20,558 nucleotides of DNA, from assembly GCA_023142975.1 (NCBI GenBank), contig JAGLIN010000030.1:1-20558 (forward strand), written 5' to 3'. Position 1 is the first letter of the stretch, and every line of letters begins with the position of its first letter. The position numbers and the translations under genes are program-made. This document shows positions 1 through 6,110 of the stretch, piece after piece. Source of the stretch: Candidatus Parcubacteria bacterium. Its GTDB lineage: Bacteria > Patescibacteriota > Minisyncoccia > JAHIHE01 > JAGLIN01. Below the pieces are notes generated by a model. It worked only from the letters and a program-made list of their open reading frames with translations. It did no database searches and was not told where the DNA came from.

Positions 1-251
1 TTTTTCCTTCAAACTTTATATTTTATAATCTTTAATCCAACAATTAATTTTTTCTACAATTATTCAATCCGTACTTTTCGCAGATTAGTCAATAAAAAGC
101 TTAGAAATATTTAAATAGCGCTACTTCCATAAAGACAATTTAACACGCGTCAAATTTGGTGTCAAGCACGAACTATATTTATTCTTTAATTTGACAATTT
201 GATAATTTGACAATAAAATTTAAGATAGTTTTGATATTCTTTATTAAAAAA
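1..251. other. AT-rich leader region without a gene
   Basis: No convincing coding sequence, tRNA or structured RNA is visible here; all frames are broken by stops or lack starts. The only clear structure is three tandem copies of an 8-mer, ATTTGA(C/T)A, at 189-212, just before the TraX gene. The promoter for the rightward genes may lie here, but I could not pick a convincing -35/-10 pair. Confidence 0.5.
188..214. repeat. short tandem repeat, three ATTTGAYA units
   Basis: Three contiguous 8-mers, ATTTGACA, ATTTGATA and ATTTGACA, occupy 189-212. Such low-complexity repeats are common between genes in small AT-rich genomes. The repeat also contains the TTG (207) that would give a longer TraX reading frame, which is one reason to doubt that start. 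Confidence 0.6.
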
Positions 252-920
252 ATGCTTCAAACAAAAAAACTGTTGAAAGTTTTTCAAGGCGAACAAAAAA
301 GAGACGACTCTTTAAAAATAATCGGCATAATAGCGATGCTCGTTGATCATATTGGCATTGTGCTTTTTCCGCAAATTTCAATTTTCCGAATTATCGGACG
401 GCTGGTTTTTCCGATTTTCGCGTTCGGAATAGTAACTGGATATAAACACACTTCTAATGTAGATAAATATTTTTGGCGGATTTTCTGGTTTGGAGTTTTA
501 TCGCAAATACCGTTTATGTTGAGCATTGGCAGTTACAAGTTGAACATTATGTTCTCGCTGTCTTTGGGACTGCTTTTTATTTATTTTTGGGACACTAAAC
601 GATACTGGTTTATGCTCACAATAATCGGCATTGTATATTTCGTTCCAATTGAATACAATTTTTACGGACTGGCGACAATCTTCATTTTTTATATTTTTCA
701 AAACAACAAAATAGCCAACATTTATTTGCAGACTATCAATTCTTTGTTGTATTTTGTATCCCATTTTACTCTGATGCAATTCTACGCTTTGGGCGGTGTT
801 ATCATTTCTCTTTATCTGCCACAGAAAAATAATCGGATTAGCTTGAATAAATACTTTTTTTATTGGTTTTATCCAACGCATTTGCTTATTTTGTTTTTGA
901 TTAAATATTTAATATTATAA
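252..920 (+). CDS. TraX-family integral membrane protein (putative acetyltransferase)
   Basis: A polytopic membrane protein of 222 aa resembling the TraX family. In the F plasmid, TraX N-acetylates the pilin subunit TraA. The recognisable pattern is LKIIGIIAMLVDHIG near residues 21-35 (conserved Asp-His at 32-33), then FRIIGRLVFPIFAF (45-58), SQIPF (84-88), and a closing FYPTHLLIL segment close to the C-terminus. Six or more hydrophobic segments fill the protein. The length is close to that of F TraX (about 250 aa). I chose the ATG at 252. The frame could open at TTG 207, but that start lies in a tandem repeat and adds a segment not expected in the family. Many chromosomal homologues have no proven substrate, so acetylation is only inferred. 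It lies on the same strand as, and 2.5 kb upstream of, five pilin-like genes, which makes pilin modification an attractive idea. Confidence 0.8.
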   Translation: MLQTKKLLKVFQGEQKRDDSLKIIGIIAMLVDHIGIVLFPQISIFRIIGRLVFPIFAFGIVTGYKHTSNVDKYFWRIFWFGVLSQIPFMLSIGSYKLNIMFSLSLGLLFIYFWDTKRYWFMLTIIGIVYFVPIEYNFYGLATIFIFYIFQNNKIANIYLQTINSLLYFVSHFTLMQFYALGGVIISLYLPQKNNRISLNKYFFYWFYPTHLLILFLIKYLIL

Positions 921-1015
921 TGTGTGGAATATAGAACAATCATTGTATTATTATAATAATTATGTTAAGTTTAGAATAACAAGTCTAATGTTAATACTAA
1001 AAAATAAAATTAAAA

Positions 1016-1312
1016 ATGCAAAATAAGATATCTTTAAAAGAAGTTGAGCACATTGCTGAATTGGCAAAAATAGGCTTAATCAAAGAAGAAAAAGAAAAAT
1101 TTTCCGAAGAACTATCAAATATCTTGGAATATATTGAACAGCTAAAAGAAATAGACGCAAAAAACATTAAACCAGTATCGCAAGTTACTGGACTGGTTAA
1201 TGTCGTCAGAGAAGATGTTGCGGAGAATTGTAACGAAAATACTAGAAAAAAAATAATTGCTAATTTTCCAGAAGAAAAAGAGGGATATGTTAAAGTGAAG
1301 CAAGTGATGTAA
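1016..1312 (+). CDS. gatC: Aspartyl/glutamyl-tRNA(Asn/Gln) amidotransferase subunit C
   Basis: GatC is the small subunit of the GatCAB amidotransferase, which converts Glu-tRNA(Gln) and/or Asp-tRNA(Asn) to the correctly charged tRNAs in the cytoplasm. It wraps around GatA and helps it dock on GatB. The 98-aa protein has the family pattern: an N-terminal helix with VEHIAELAKIGL (residues 11-22), a central helix ending in the L..I..Y...L pattern, and a C-terminal VREDVAEN segment where the family usually has LR.D. The length is normal. gatA follows 79 bp downstream on the same strand. The start is the only reasonable ATG and has no Shine-Dalgarno sequence, only an A-rich leader. Confidence 0.93.
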   Translation: MQNKISLKEVEHIAELAKIGLIKEEKEKFSEELSNILEYIEQLKEIDAKNIKPVSQVTGLVNVVREDVAENCNENTRKKIIANFPEEKEGYVKVKQVM

Positions 1313-1325
1313 ATTAGCAAATAAT

Positions 1326-1380
1326 AGTAAGTAGTAAGTATAACGGCATCGGCGCGCTTAATGCTTACTACTTGATACTT
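1326..1380. repeat. inverted repeat between gatC and gatA
   Basis: The arms AAGTAGTAAG (1329-1338) and CTTACTACTT (1364-1373) are perfect 10-bp inverted copies separated by 25 bp. The surrounding bases repeat AAGTA/TACTT words, so the arms lie in a low-complexity palindromic tract. No U-run follows, so it does not look like a terminator. It may form an mRNA hairpin between two genes that should be co-transcribed. Confidence 0.55.
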
Positions 1381-1391
1381 AATACTCATTT

Positions 1392-2864
1392 ATGAATTTA
1401 AATAAACTCACAATTTCACAAGCCAGCGATGGCTTGCAAAACAAAGATTTTTCCTCTGTTGAATTGACAAAGGCTTGTTTGGACAGAATTAAAGAAACAG
1501 ACGACAAAATAAAATCTTTTATCACTGTGACAGAAAATTATGCTTTATTAGAAGCTAAGAAAGCGGATCAAAAAATTAAAGCTGGCGATAAAAAAGATGA
1601 TTTATTGCTGGGAGTTCCTTGCTCAATCAAAGACATTATTTTAACAAAAGATATTTTGACTACCGCTGCGTCAAATATTTTGAAAGATTACATTCCGCCT
1701 TATGACGCGACTTTGATCTCAAAATTAAAAAAGCGCGGAATGGTAATGCTCGGAAAAGTAAACTGCGACGCTTTCGCGCATGGAGCTTCCACGGAAAATT
1801 CTGATTTTTTTACAACACATAATCCTTTGGATTTAGAAAGAGTGCCCGGCGGATCTTCTGGCGGATCAGCATCTTCCGTCGCGTCAGATCAATGTTTTTA
1901 CTCAATCGGAACTGACACGGGCGGATCTATCAGACAACCAGCGGCATTTTGCGGAGTGGTCGGATTAAAACCAACTTACGGCAGAATATCAAGATATGGG
2001 CTTATTTCAATGACTTCTTCAACTGATTGTCCGAGTATAATGACAAAAAATGTTTCTGACGCCGCTTTGATTTTAAAAGAATTAGCGGGAAAAGATAAAT
2101 TAGACGCAACATCTTCCGATCAAAAAATTGATGATTATTTTGAGCTTTTAAAAGATGAGAATATAAAAAACTTAAAAATAGGGGTTCCAAAAGAATATTT
2201 TATTGACGAGTTAAATAGCGAAATTAAAAATGCCGTTCAAAACGCGATTAAAAAATTAGAAAAACTCGGCGCGGAAATAGTTGAAATTAGTTTGCCCCAC
2301 ACAAAATACGCAGTTCCAACTTATTACATAATTACTCCCTCTGAAATAAGTTCTAATTTAGCCAGATTTGATGGGATAAAATATGGCTACAGCGAAATCA
2401 AAAGTCAAAAGTTAAAAGTTAAAAGTTTAGCTGATGTTTATTTGAAGTCAAGAGCAAGCGGATTTGGCAGTGAAGCGAAACGGCGAATTATTTTAGGAAC
2501 TTACGCTTTGAGCAGCGGATATTACGACGCTTACTATTTACAAGCGCAAAAAGCAAGAGCGCTTATTAAAAAAGATTTTGATGATGCTTTTAAAAAAGTT
2601 GATGTAATAATAACTCCAACCTCGCCAAATGTAGCTTTCAAGATCGGTGAGCACAACGACAATCCGCTTGAATTATATATGGAAGACATTTTCTTAAGCG
2701 CCGCGAGCTTAGCTGGCGTTCCAGCTATTTCCATTCCCTGCGGTTTTGCCAAGCCAAAGAATGGAAAGATAGAAATGCCAATCGGAATGCAAATCATCGG
2801 AAAACATTTTGATGAAAAAACGATTTTAAAAACGGCAGGGATTTATGAGAAGAGTCGTGATTAA
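1392..2864 (+). CDS. gatA: Aspartyl/glutamyl-tRNA(Asn/Gln) amidotransferase subunit A
   Basis: The amidase subunit of GatCAB; it hydrolyses glutamine and passes ammonia to GatB for transamidation of mischarged tRNA. The amidase signature is intact: catalytic Lys80 in GVPCSIKDI, the glycine/serine-rich loop PGGSSGGSAS (152-161) with cis-Ser155, and nucleophile Ser179 in GTDTGGSIRQP. These positions are one residue from those of well-studied GatA proteins (Lys79/Ser154/Ser178). The length of 490 aa is typical. The conserved C-terminal core is present, including GFGSEAKRRIILGTYALSSGYYDAYY and PAISIPCGF. Just before that core, residues 336-345 (IKSQKLKVKS) are encoded by a short AAAAGTT-type tandem repeat and look like a small insertion. 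gatB is absent from the window, so the complex is encoded at two loci or further away. Confidence 0.96.
   Translation: MNLNKLTISQASDGLQNKDFSSVELTKACLDRIKETDDKIKSFITVTENYALLEAKKADQKIKAGDKKDDLLLGVPCSIKDIILTKDILTTAASNILKDYIPPYDATLISKLKKRGMVMLGKVNCDAFAHGASTENSDFFTTHNPLDLERVPGGSSGGSASSVASDQCFYSIGTDTGGSIRQPAAFCGVVGLKPTYGRISRYGLISMTSSTDCPSIMTKNVSDAALILKELAGKDKLDATSSDQKIDDYFELLKDENIKNLKIGVPKEYFIDELNSEIKNAVQNAIKKLEKLGAEIVEISLPHTKYAVPTYYIITPSEISSNLARFDGIKYGYSEIKSQKLKVKSLADVYLKSRASGFGSEAKRRIILGTYALSSGYYDAYYLQAQKARALIKKDFDDAFKKVDVIITPTSPNVAFKIGEHNDNPLELYMEDIFLSAASLAGVPAISIPCGFAKPKNGKIEMPIGMQIIGKHFDEKTILKTAGIYEKSRD
2399..2428 (+). repeat. AAAAGTT tandem repeat inside gatA
   Basis: Four consecutive near-identical 7-8-mers (CAAAAGT, CAAAAGTT, AAAAGTT, AAAAGTTT) lie in frame in gatA and encode a lysine-rich stretch. 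The segment falls in a loop between two strongly conserved blocks, so it is probably tolerated. Repeats of this kind usually sit between genes, so finding one in an essential gene is unusual. Confidence 0.6.
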
Positions 2865-2870
2865 AAATAT

Positions 2871-2951
2871 GAAGTGTAGAACGAGCCGCAGCGAAGTTCT
2901 ACCGTCCGTTGGAATTTCAGTTGAACTTCATTGCGACTCGTTCAACACTCC
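2871..2951. repeat. large imperfect palindrome between gatA and the IscU gene
   Basis: A 32-nt left arm (2871-2902) and a 32-nt right arm (2920-2951) are inverted copies matching at 26 of 32 positions, with a 17-nt loop. Shared words include AGTGT, GAACGAG and GAAGTTC. GC content is above that of the surroundings. No T-run follows, so it is better read as a decayed mobile palindromic element (MITE- or REP-like) than as a terminator. It would form a long hairpin in the gatA-iscU transcript. Confidence 0.75.
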
Positions 2952-2976
2952 AAAATTTAATTAGAAATCAAAAGCT

Positions 2977-3354
2977 ATGTATACCAAAAAAGTAATAGAA
3001 CATTTTACAAATCCTCATAATTATGGTAAAATAAAACCGGCTGATGGAATTGGAAAAGTAGGTAATCCAGTTTGCGGAGATATAATGAAAGTTTATCTTA
3101 AAATAGACAAGAAAAGAAATACGATCAAAGATATCAAATTTGAAACATTGGGATGCGCGGCGGCGATTGCTACTTCTTCAATGGTCACAGATTTAGCGAA
3201 AGGCAAAACTTTAGATGAAGCAATGAAAATTACTAATCAAGATGTAGCGGAAAGTTTAGAAGGTCTCCCGCCAATGAAAATGCACTGCTCCAATTTAGCA
3301 GCTGATGCTTTGCATAAAGCGATTGAGGATTATAAAAAAAGAACAGAAAAATAA
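2977..3354 (+). CDS. Iron-sulfur cluster assembly scaffold (IscU / NifU N-terminal type)
   Basis: A scaffold on which [2Fe-2S] clusters are built before transfer to apoproteins. The 125-aa protein is a single IscU/NifU-N domain without the NifU middle or C-terminal domains. It keeps all three cluster-ligating cysteines: Cys33 in GNPVCGD, Cys60 in LGCAAAIATSS and Cys104 in KMHCSNLA. Asp35 and His103 are also present. The family start pattern, Y.KKV.EHF.NPHNYG, begins at residue 2, which supports the ATG at 2977. The cysteine desulfurase partner (IscS/NifS) is not in the window. The gene sits between a palindromic repeat and the first pilin-like gene (39-bp gap) with no terminator visible, so read-through into the pilin genes is possible. 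Confidence 0.93.
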   Translation: MYTKKVIEHFTNPHNYGKIKPADGIGKVGNPVCGDIMKVYLKIDKKRNTIKDIKFETLGCAAAIATSSMVTDLAKGKTLDEAMKITNQDVAESLEGLPPMKMHCSNLAADALHKAIEDYKKRTEK

Positions 3355-3393
3355 ATAATTTATAATCTATTCAAATTGATTTAATAAAATTTA

Positions 3394-4092
3394 ATGAAAA
3401 CAAAAAAAATATTTTCATCAAAAGTACACATATTTCCGATTTATGTTGTTTTAGTTTCTCTATTTTTTATATTATTATCTTATGGCAATGTAAGTAAAGC
3501 AGAATATATATGTGGTCTTGGGATGACAGGTTTTTGGTATGATCAATGTCTTCCTCTTCCTCCTGATACTGGTGATTGTTCACCTTTAGATGGTAACACA
3601 ACTGGTTGCGCTACTGGTTGGTCATGTAGTACTGCTCCATCTTGTTTACCTGCATGTGATTTTAACTTAGGTGTAACTTGCGCAGATCCTCCTCCTGCAT
3701 GTCTAAGTAAATTTGATGCTTGCGGATGCACATGCCCTGGACCTACAGTTGGATGCGCTGCTCCACCAGGCGATGCCGACGGCGATGGAGATGATTGTGA
3801 TTACTCCTTAGGTGAAAATATGTTCAATTGCCCGGCTGATTGTTTGCCTGCCGGTATTCCAAGTAAACTAATCCCTGACGTAATAGACAGTATAATCAGC
3901 TGGCTTTTAAAAATTGCTATTGCAATCTCGGTGTTAGTATTAGTTTATGGCGGGCTATATTATGTCTTCTCTTCGGGAGATGCGCAGAAAACAGAAAATG
4001 CCAAAAAAATTGTTAAATACGCTTTGCTTGGAATTTTCGTAGCTGGGATATCTTTTGCTATTATAACAATAATAGACGAGGTTTTTCATTAA
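3394..4092 (+). CDS. T4SS pilin-like protein 1 with cysteine-rich ectodomain
   Basis: The first of five paralogous pilin-like proteins (TrbC/VirB2-like, the type described as T4SS pilin in CPR genomes). Its 232 aa comprise a signal peptide (residues 1-36, cut predicted after SKA), an ectodomain of about 115 residues (37-150), and the family core: helix 170-192, a short loop SSGDAQKTENAKK (193-205), and helix 207-228. The ectodomain holds 16 cysteines, all between residues 40 and 150, an even number suggesting eight disulfides. It ends with a DADGDG motif (127-132) of the DxDxDG calcium-loop type, followed by CDYSLGENMFNCPADC. The short paralogues lack this head entirely. I infer a surface-exposed specialised subunit, perhaps at a pilus tip or base. 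The function is unknown; disulfide formation would require an extracytoplasmic thiol oxidase not seen here. Confidence 0.8.
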   Translation: MKTKKIFSSKVHIFPIYVVLVSLFFILLSYGNVSKAEYICGLGMTGFWYDQCLPLPPDTGDCSPLDGNTTGCATGWSCSTAPSCLPACDFNLGVTCADPPPACLSKFDACGCTCPGPTVGCAAPPGDADGDGDDCDYSLGENMFNCPADCLPAGIPSKLIPDVIDSIISWLLKIAIAISVLVLVYGGLYYVFSSGDAQKTENAKKIVKYALLGIFVAGISFAIITIIDEVFH

Positions 4093-4111
4093 AAATAGCA
4101 TACAAATAAAA

Positions 4112-4170
4112 GTTGTCATTGCGAGAAGTCTTAATGAATACGGCAAATAAAAAGACAACGAAGTCCCGAG
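4112..4170. repeat. degenerate REP-like intergenic repeat
   Basis: GTTGTC (4112-4117) and GACAAC (4154-4159) are inverted copies. The flanking words GTCATTGCGAG (4115-4125) and CGAAGTCCCGAG (4159-4170) resemble the widespread family of intergenic palindromes that begin GTCATTGCGAG. The copy is decayed. It separates the first pilin gene from the other four. Confidence 0.5.
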
Positions 4171-4252
4171 TTTTCAAGACGATTAAATTCTTTGCGCATA
4201 GTCAGGTTTTATTTATTTGACTACCTAACCAAAAAATGTAATAATAAAGATA

Positions 4253-4615
4253 ATGAGAAATAATAAGTGCTTAAATTTTTCCGCGATTGCCATTTGTTTA
4301 GCGTCGTCAATAATGATAACTAATATTGCCATTGCCCAATGGAAACTTCCTGATAATCCAGGTGATAGTTTAATAGAAAATCTTGATATAGCAATTTTAA
4401 GTTTAACTGAATGGTTACTGGGATTTACTCTAGGAATTTCAGTGTTGGTATTGGTTTGGGGCGGTATAAATTATATTTTTTCATCAGGAGACGCGCAAAA
4501 GGCTGATTTAGCGAAAAAAATAATTTACTACGCGTTAATAGGAGTATTTATAGCAGGAGTTTCTTACGCTATCGTAAATGCCATAGTTGCCGAAATATTA
4601 GTTCCAGATTTATAA
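4253..4615 (+). CDS. T4SS pilin-like protein 2 (short form)
   Basis: A 120-aa member of the array: signal peptide (1-28, cut predicted after AIA), a short extracellular segment (29-50), helix 53-76 containing WLLGFTLGISVLVLVWGG, loop SSGDAQKADLAKK, and helix 90-115. The loop SSGDAQK is shared with protein 1, so the two form a sub-pair distinct from proteins 3 and 4. The two-helix hairpin with a short basic loop is the architecture of VirB2/TrbC pilins. The size and lack of an ectodomain suggest a fibre-forming or structural subunit. It starts at the first ATG, with only a weak purine run upstream. The stop codon lies in a 14-bp tandem duplication. Confidence 0.8.
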   Translation: MRNNKCLNFSAIAICLASSIMITNIAIAQWKLPDNPGDSLIENLDIAILSLTEWLLGFTLGISVLVLVWGGINYIFSSGDAQKADLAKKIIYYALIGVFIAGVSYAIVNAIVAEILVPDL

Positions 4616-4631
4616 AACCAGATTTATAAAA
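4604..4631. repeat. 14-bp perfect tandem duplication at a pilin gene end
   Basis: CCAGATTTATAAAA occurs twice back to back (4604-4617 and 4618-4631). The first copy encodes the last residues and stop of pilin-like protein 2; the second is non-coding. It looks like a recent slippage event. Confidence 0.85.
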
Positions 4632-4673
4632 ATTGAATAATAAAACTTTTAATATTAAAATTAACACAAAAGT

Positions 4674-5057
4674 ATGTCACAAAAAACAATAACAGTAATT
4701 GATCAAAAAACAACTGCTGTTAAAAATGCGTTTACTGTCATAATCACTATGCTCTTGTCAGTGTTTTTATTCGTAAATAATGCTTTGGCTGACTGGGTTA
4801 TGCCAGCGCCTCCCGTAGGAGTTCCTACCAACTTTGATAACGCCGTTATAAATCTAACAAACTGGATTCTCGGATTTGTGGCGATGATTGCAGTTTTGGC
4901 GATAGTTTGGGGCGGAGTGATGTATATTGGATCAGCTGGAGATGAGACTAAAGCTACTACAGGAAAACGAGTAGTCACCTACGCTTTGATTGGATTGGTG
5001 ATATCGGGAATAGCTTACGCTTTGGTAAATATTATTGTCACTGTGATATTGCAGTAA
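4674..5057 (+). CDS. T4SS pilin-like protein 3 (short form)
   Basis: A 127-aa member: hydrophilic N-terminal extension (1-17), hydrophobic signal helix with cut predicted after ALA (39), short proline-rich segment WVMPAPPVGVP, helix 64-86 (WILGFVAMIAVLAIVWGG), loop SAGDETKATTGKR (87-99), and helix 101-125. From the segment FDNAVINLTNW onward it is nearly identical to protein 4, and a 131-bp part of the gene (4845-4975) differs from its counterpart at only 4 positions. The family resemblance is to TrbC/VirB2-like pilins. The N-terminus could instead begin further in, but no better ATG precedes the hydrophobic stretch. No Shine-Dalgarno sequence is seen; the next gene begins 28 bp after the stop. 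Confidence 0.8.
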   Translation: MSQKTITVIDQKTTAVKNAFTVIITMLLSVFLFVNNALADWVMPAPPVGVPTNFDNAVINLTNWILGFVAMIAVLAIVWGGVMYIGSAGDETKATTGKRVVTYALIGLVISGIAYALVNIIVTVILQ

Positions 5058-5085
5058 TTTTAATTCAACAAGATAAAAAACTAAA

Positions 5086-5631
5086 ATGTTAAAAAACAAA
5101 TTTCAAAAAAAAGCGGGGTTATCAATAATGAGTTTCTTTTCTTTATTAATAATAACTTCTGTTTTTAGTGTTTCTATTACAATGGCCGTTTGCGGTGATG
5201 AAACTCTTGATTCTGGTGAATCGTGTGACACAGATGTTTTTATAGGAGGAGCAGAATTTTGCTCTGATTTGGGAGATACTTCAGGTCCTGTTGTCTCTGG
5301 CGGAACCAGTGATATTGCATTAACATGTAACGCCGATTGTACTATAAATGATAGCCTGTGTAGCGGAGGGTTTGGATCGCCAGAGCCTCCAGAGAATGTT
5401 CCAGAGAACTTTGAAGATGCTGTTATAAATCTAACAAACTGGATTCTCGGATTTGTGGCGATGATTGCAGTTTTAACGATAATTTGGGGCGGAGTGACGT
5501 ATATTGGATCAGCTGGAGATGAGACTAAAGCTACTACAGGAAAACGAGTAGTTACTTACGCTTTAATAGGACTAGTAATATCTGGAATAGCTTACGCGTT
5601 AGTAAATGTTATTGTGACTATAATTCTTTAG
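5086..5631 (+). CDS. T4SS pilin-like protein 4 with small cysteine-rich ectodomain
   Basis: A 181-aa member combining a signal peptide (1-34), a head of about 60 residues with six cysteines (36, 47, 59, 81, 85, 92), a proline/glutamate linker (SPEPPENVPENFED), and the two-helix pilin core (helices about 118-140 and 155-180). The head begins CGDETLDSGESCD, reminiscent of the CGDG...GE.CD modules found in secreted disulfide-rich proteins (DUF4215-like); this is recognition by eye only. The core is almost the same as in protein 3, including loop SAGDETKATTGKR. So one core carries two different N-termini, as expected if heads are swapped onto a shared membrane anchor. The stop codon forms the first base pair of a strong hairpin. 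Confidence 0.8.
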   Translation: MLKNKFQKKAGLSIMSFFSLLIITSVFSVSITMAVCGDETLDSGESCDTDVFIGGAEFCSDLGDTSGPVVSGGTSDIALTCNADCTINDSLCSGGFGSPEPPENVPENFEDAVINLTNWILGFVAMIAVLTIIWGGVTYIGSAGDETKATTGKRVVTYALIGLVISGIAYALVNVIVTIIL

Positions 5632-5659
5632 CAAGAACAAGACACTGTCTTATTCTTGC
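5631..5659 (+). other. hairpin between pilin genes 4 and 5
   Basis: The arms GCAAGAACAAGAC (5631-5643) and GTCTTATTCTTGC (5647-5659) pair at 12 of 13 positions around an ACT loop. No U-tract follows, so it is not a typical intrinsic terminator. It may block 3'-exonucleases or mark a processing site that lets gene 5 be expressed differently from genes 1-4. Confidence 0.6.
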
Positions 5660-5706
5660 AATTAAAATTTATTGAAATTAAATAGAAAAAATAAATCAAT
5701 AATTTG

Positions 5707-5716
5707 AAAGGGGGTG
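5707..5716 (+). promoter_or_regulatory. strong ribosome-binding site of pilin gene 5
   Basis: AAAGGGGGTG matches the anti-Shine-Dalgarno sequence very well. The core ends 8 nt before the ATG at 5723, so that ATG is the real start rather than the in-frame GTG at 5714, which lies within the site. Most other genes in the window have no such motif. Confidence 0.85.
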
Positions 5717-5722
5717 AAACAA

Positions 5723-6088
5723 ATGAAAAATTTAATGAAGAAACTATCAATCTCTTCACTGCTCGTTTACGCTTTCGCTCTTTCCGCTTCTATTGCTGGA
5801 GCCGCTCCAGTTAGTCCAACAGGCGGATGGGGATATCAAAATCCGCCAGAAGGCGTTCAAACTGACATAGAAATAGCAATTATGAATGTTACAAACTACA
5901 TTCTTGGTTTCATTGCTATTATCGCTACTTTAGTAATTATTTGGGGAGGCGTTCAATATCTTACCGCTGGAGGAAACGAAGATACTGTTGCTAACGCTAA
6001 GAAAACTATCGCCGCTGGTGTAATTGGTATGGTTATCGCTGGTCTTGCTTACGCTATGGTTATTGTTGTGTCTACTATTATCCTATAA
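5723..6088 (+). CDS. T4SS pilin-like protein 5 (short form, likely major subunit)
   Basis: A 121-aa member from ATG 5723: signal peptide (1-27, cut predicted after AGA), short segment APVSPTGGWGYQNPPEGVQ, helix 58-80 (YILGFIAIIATLVIIWGG), loop TAGGNEDTVANAKK (81-94), and helix 96-120. The mature protein would be about 94 aa, in the range of VirB2/TrbC pilins. The loop differs from those of proteins 1-4, so this is the most divergent member. It has the best ribosome-binding site in the window and a strong terminator right behind it, consistent with high, separately tuned expression. I infer it is the main structural subunit; no assembly ATPase or channel gene is in the window to confirm this. 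Confidence 0.82.
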   Translation: MKNLMKKLSISSLLVYAFALSASIAGAAPVSPTGGWGYQNPPEGVQTDIEIAIMNVTNYILGFIAIIATLVIIWGGVQYLTAGGNEDTVANAKKTIAAGVIGMVIAGLAYAMVIVVSTIIL

Positions 6089-6110
6089 GATAGAAAATAT
6101 TATAAATATA

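Noticed and set aside
207..251. Longer TraX reading frame from TTG at 207
   Set aside because: The start would lie in a tandem ATTTGAYA repeat, is not ATG, and adds a segment not needed for the family; ATG 252 is preferred.
498..881. Open frame on the minus strand inside the TraX gene
   Set aside because: Fully antisense to a recognisable gene, with no known motif; a shadow frame.
4703..4978. Minus-strand open frame inside pilin gene 3
   Set aside because: Antisense to a well-supported paralogous gene; no domain or ribosome-binding site.
5671..5703. Possible promoter directly before pilin gene 5 (TTGAAA ... AATAAT)
   Set aside because: The spacing is about 20 bp and the -10 match is poor in A/T-rich DNA; not strong enough to annotate.
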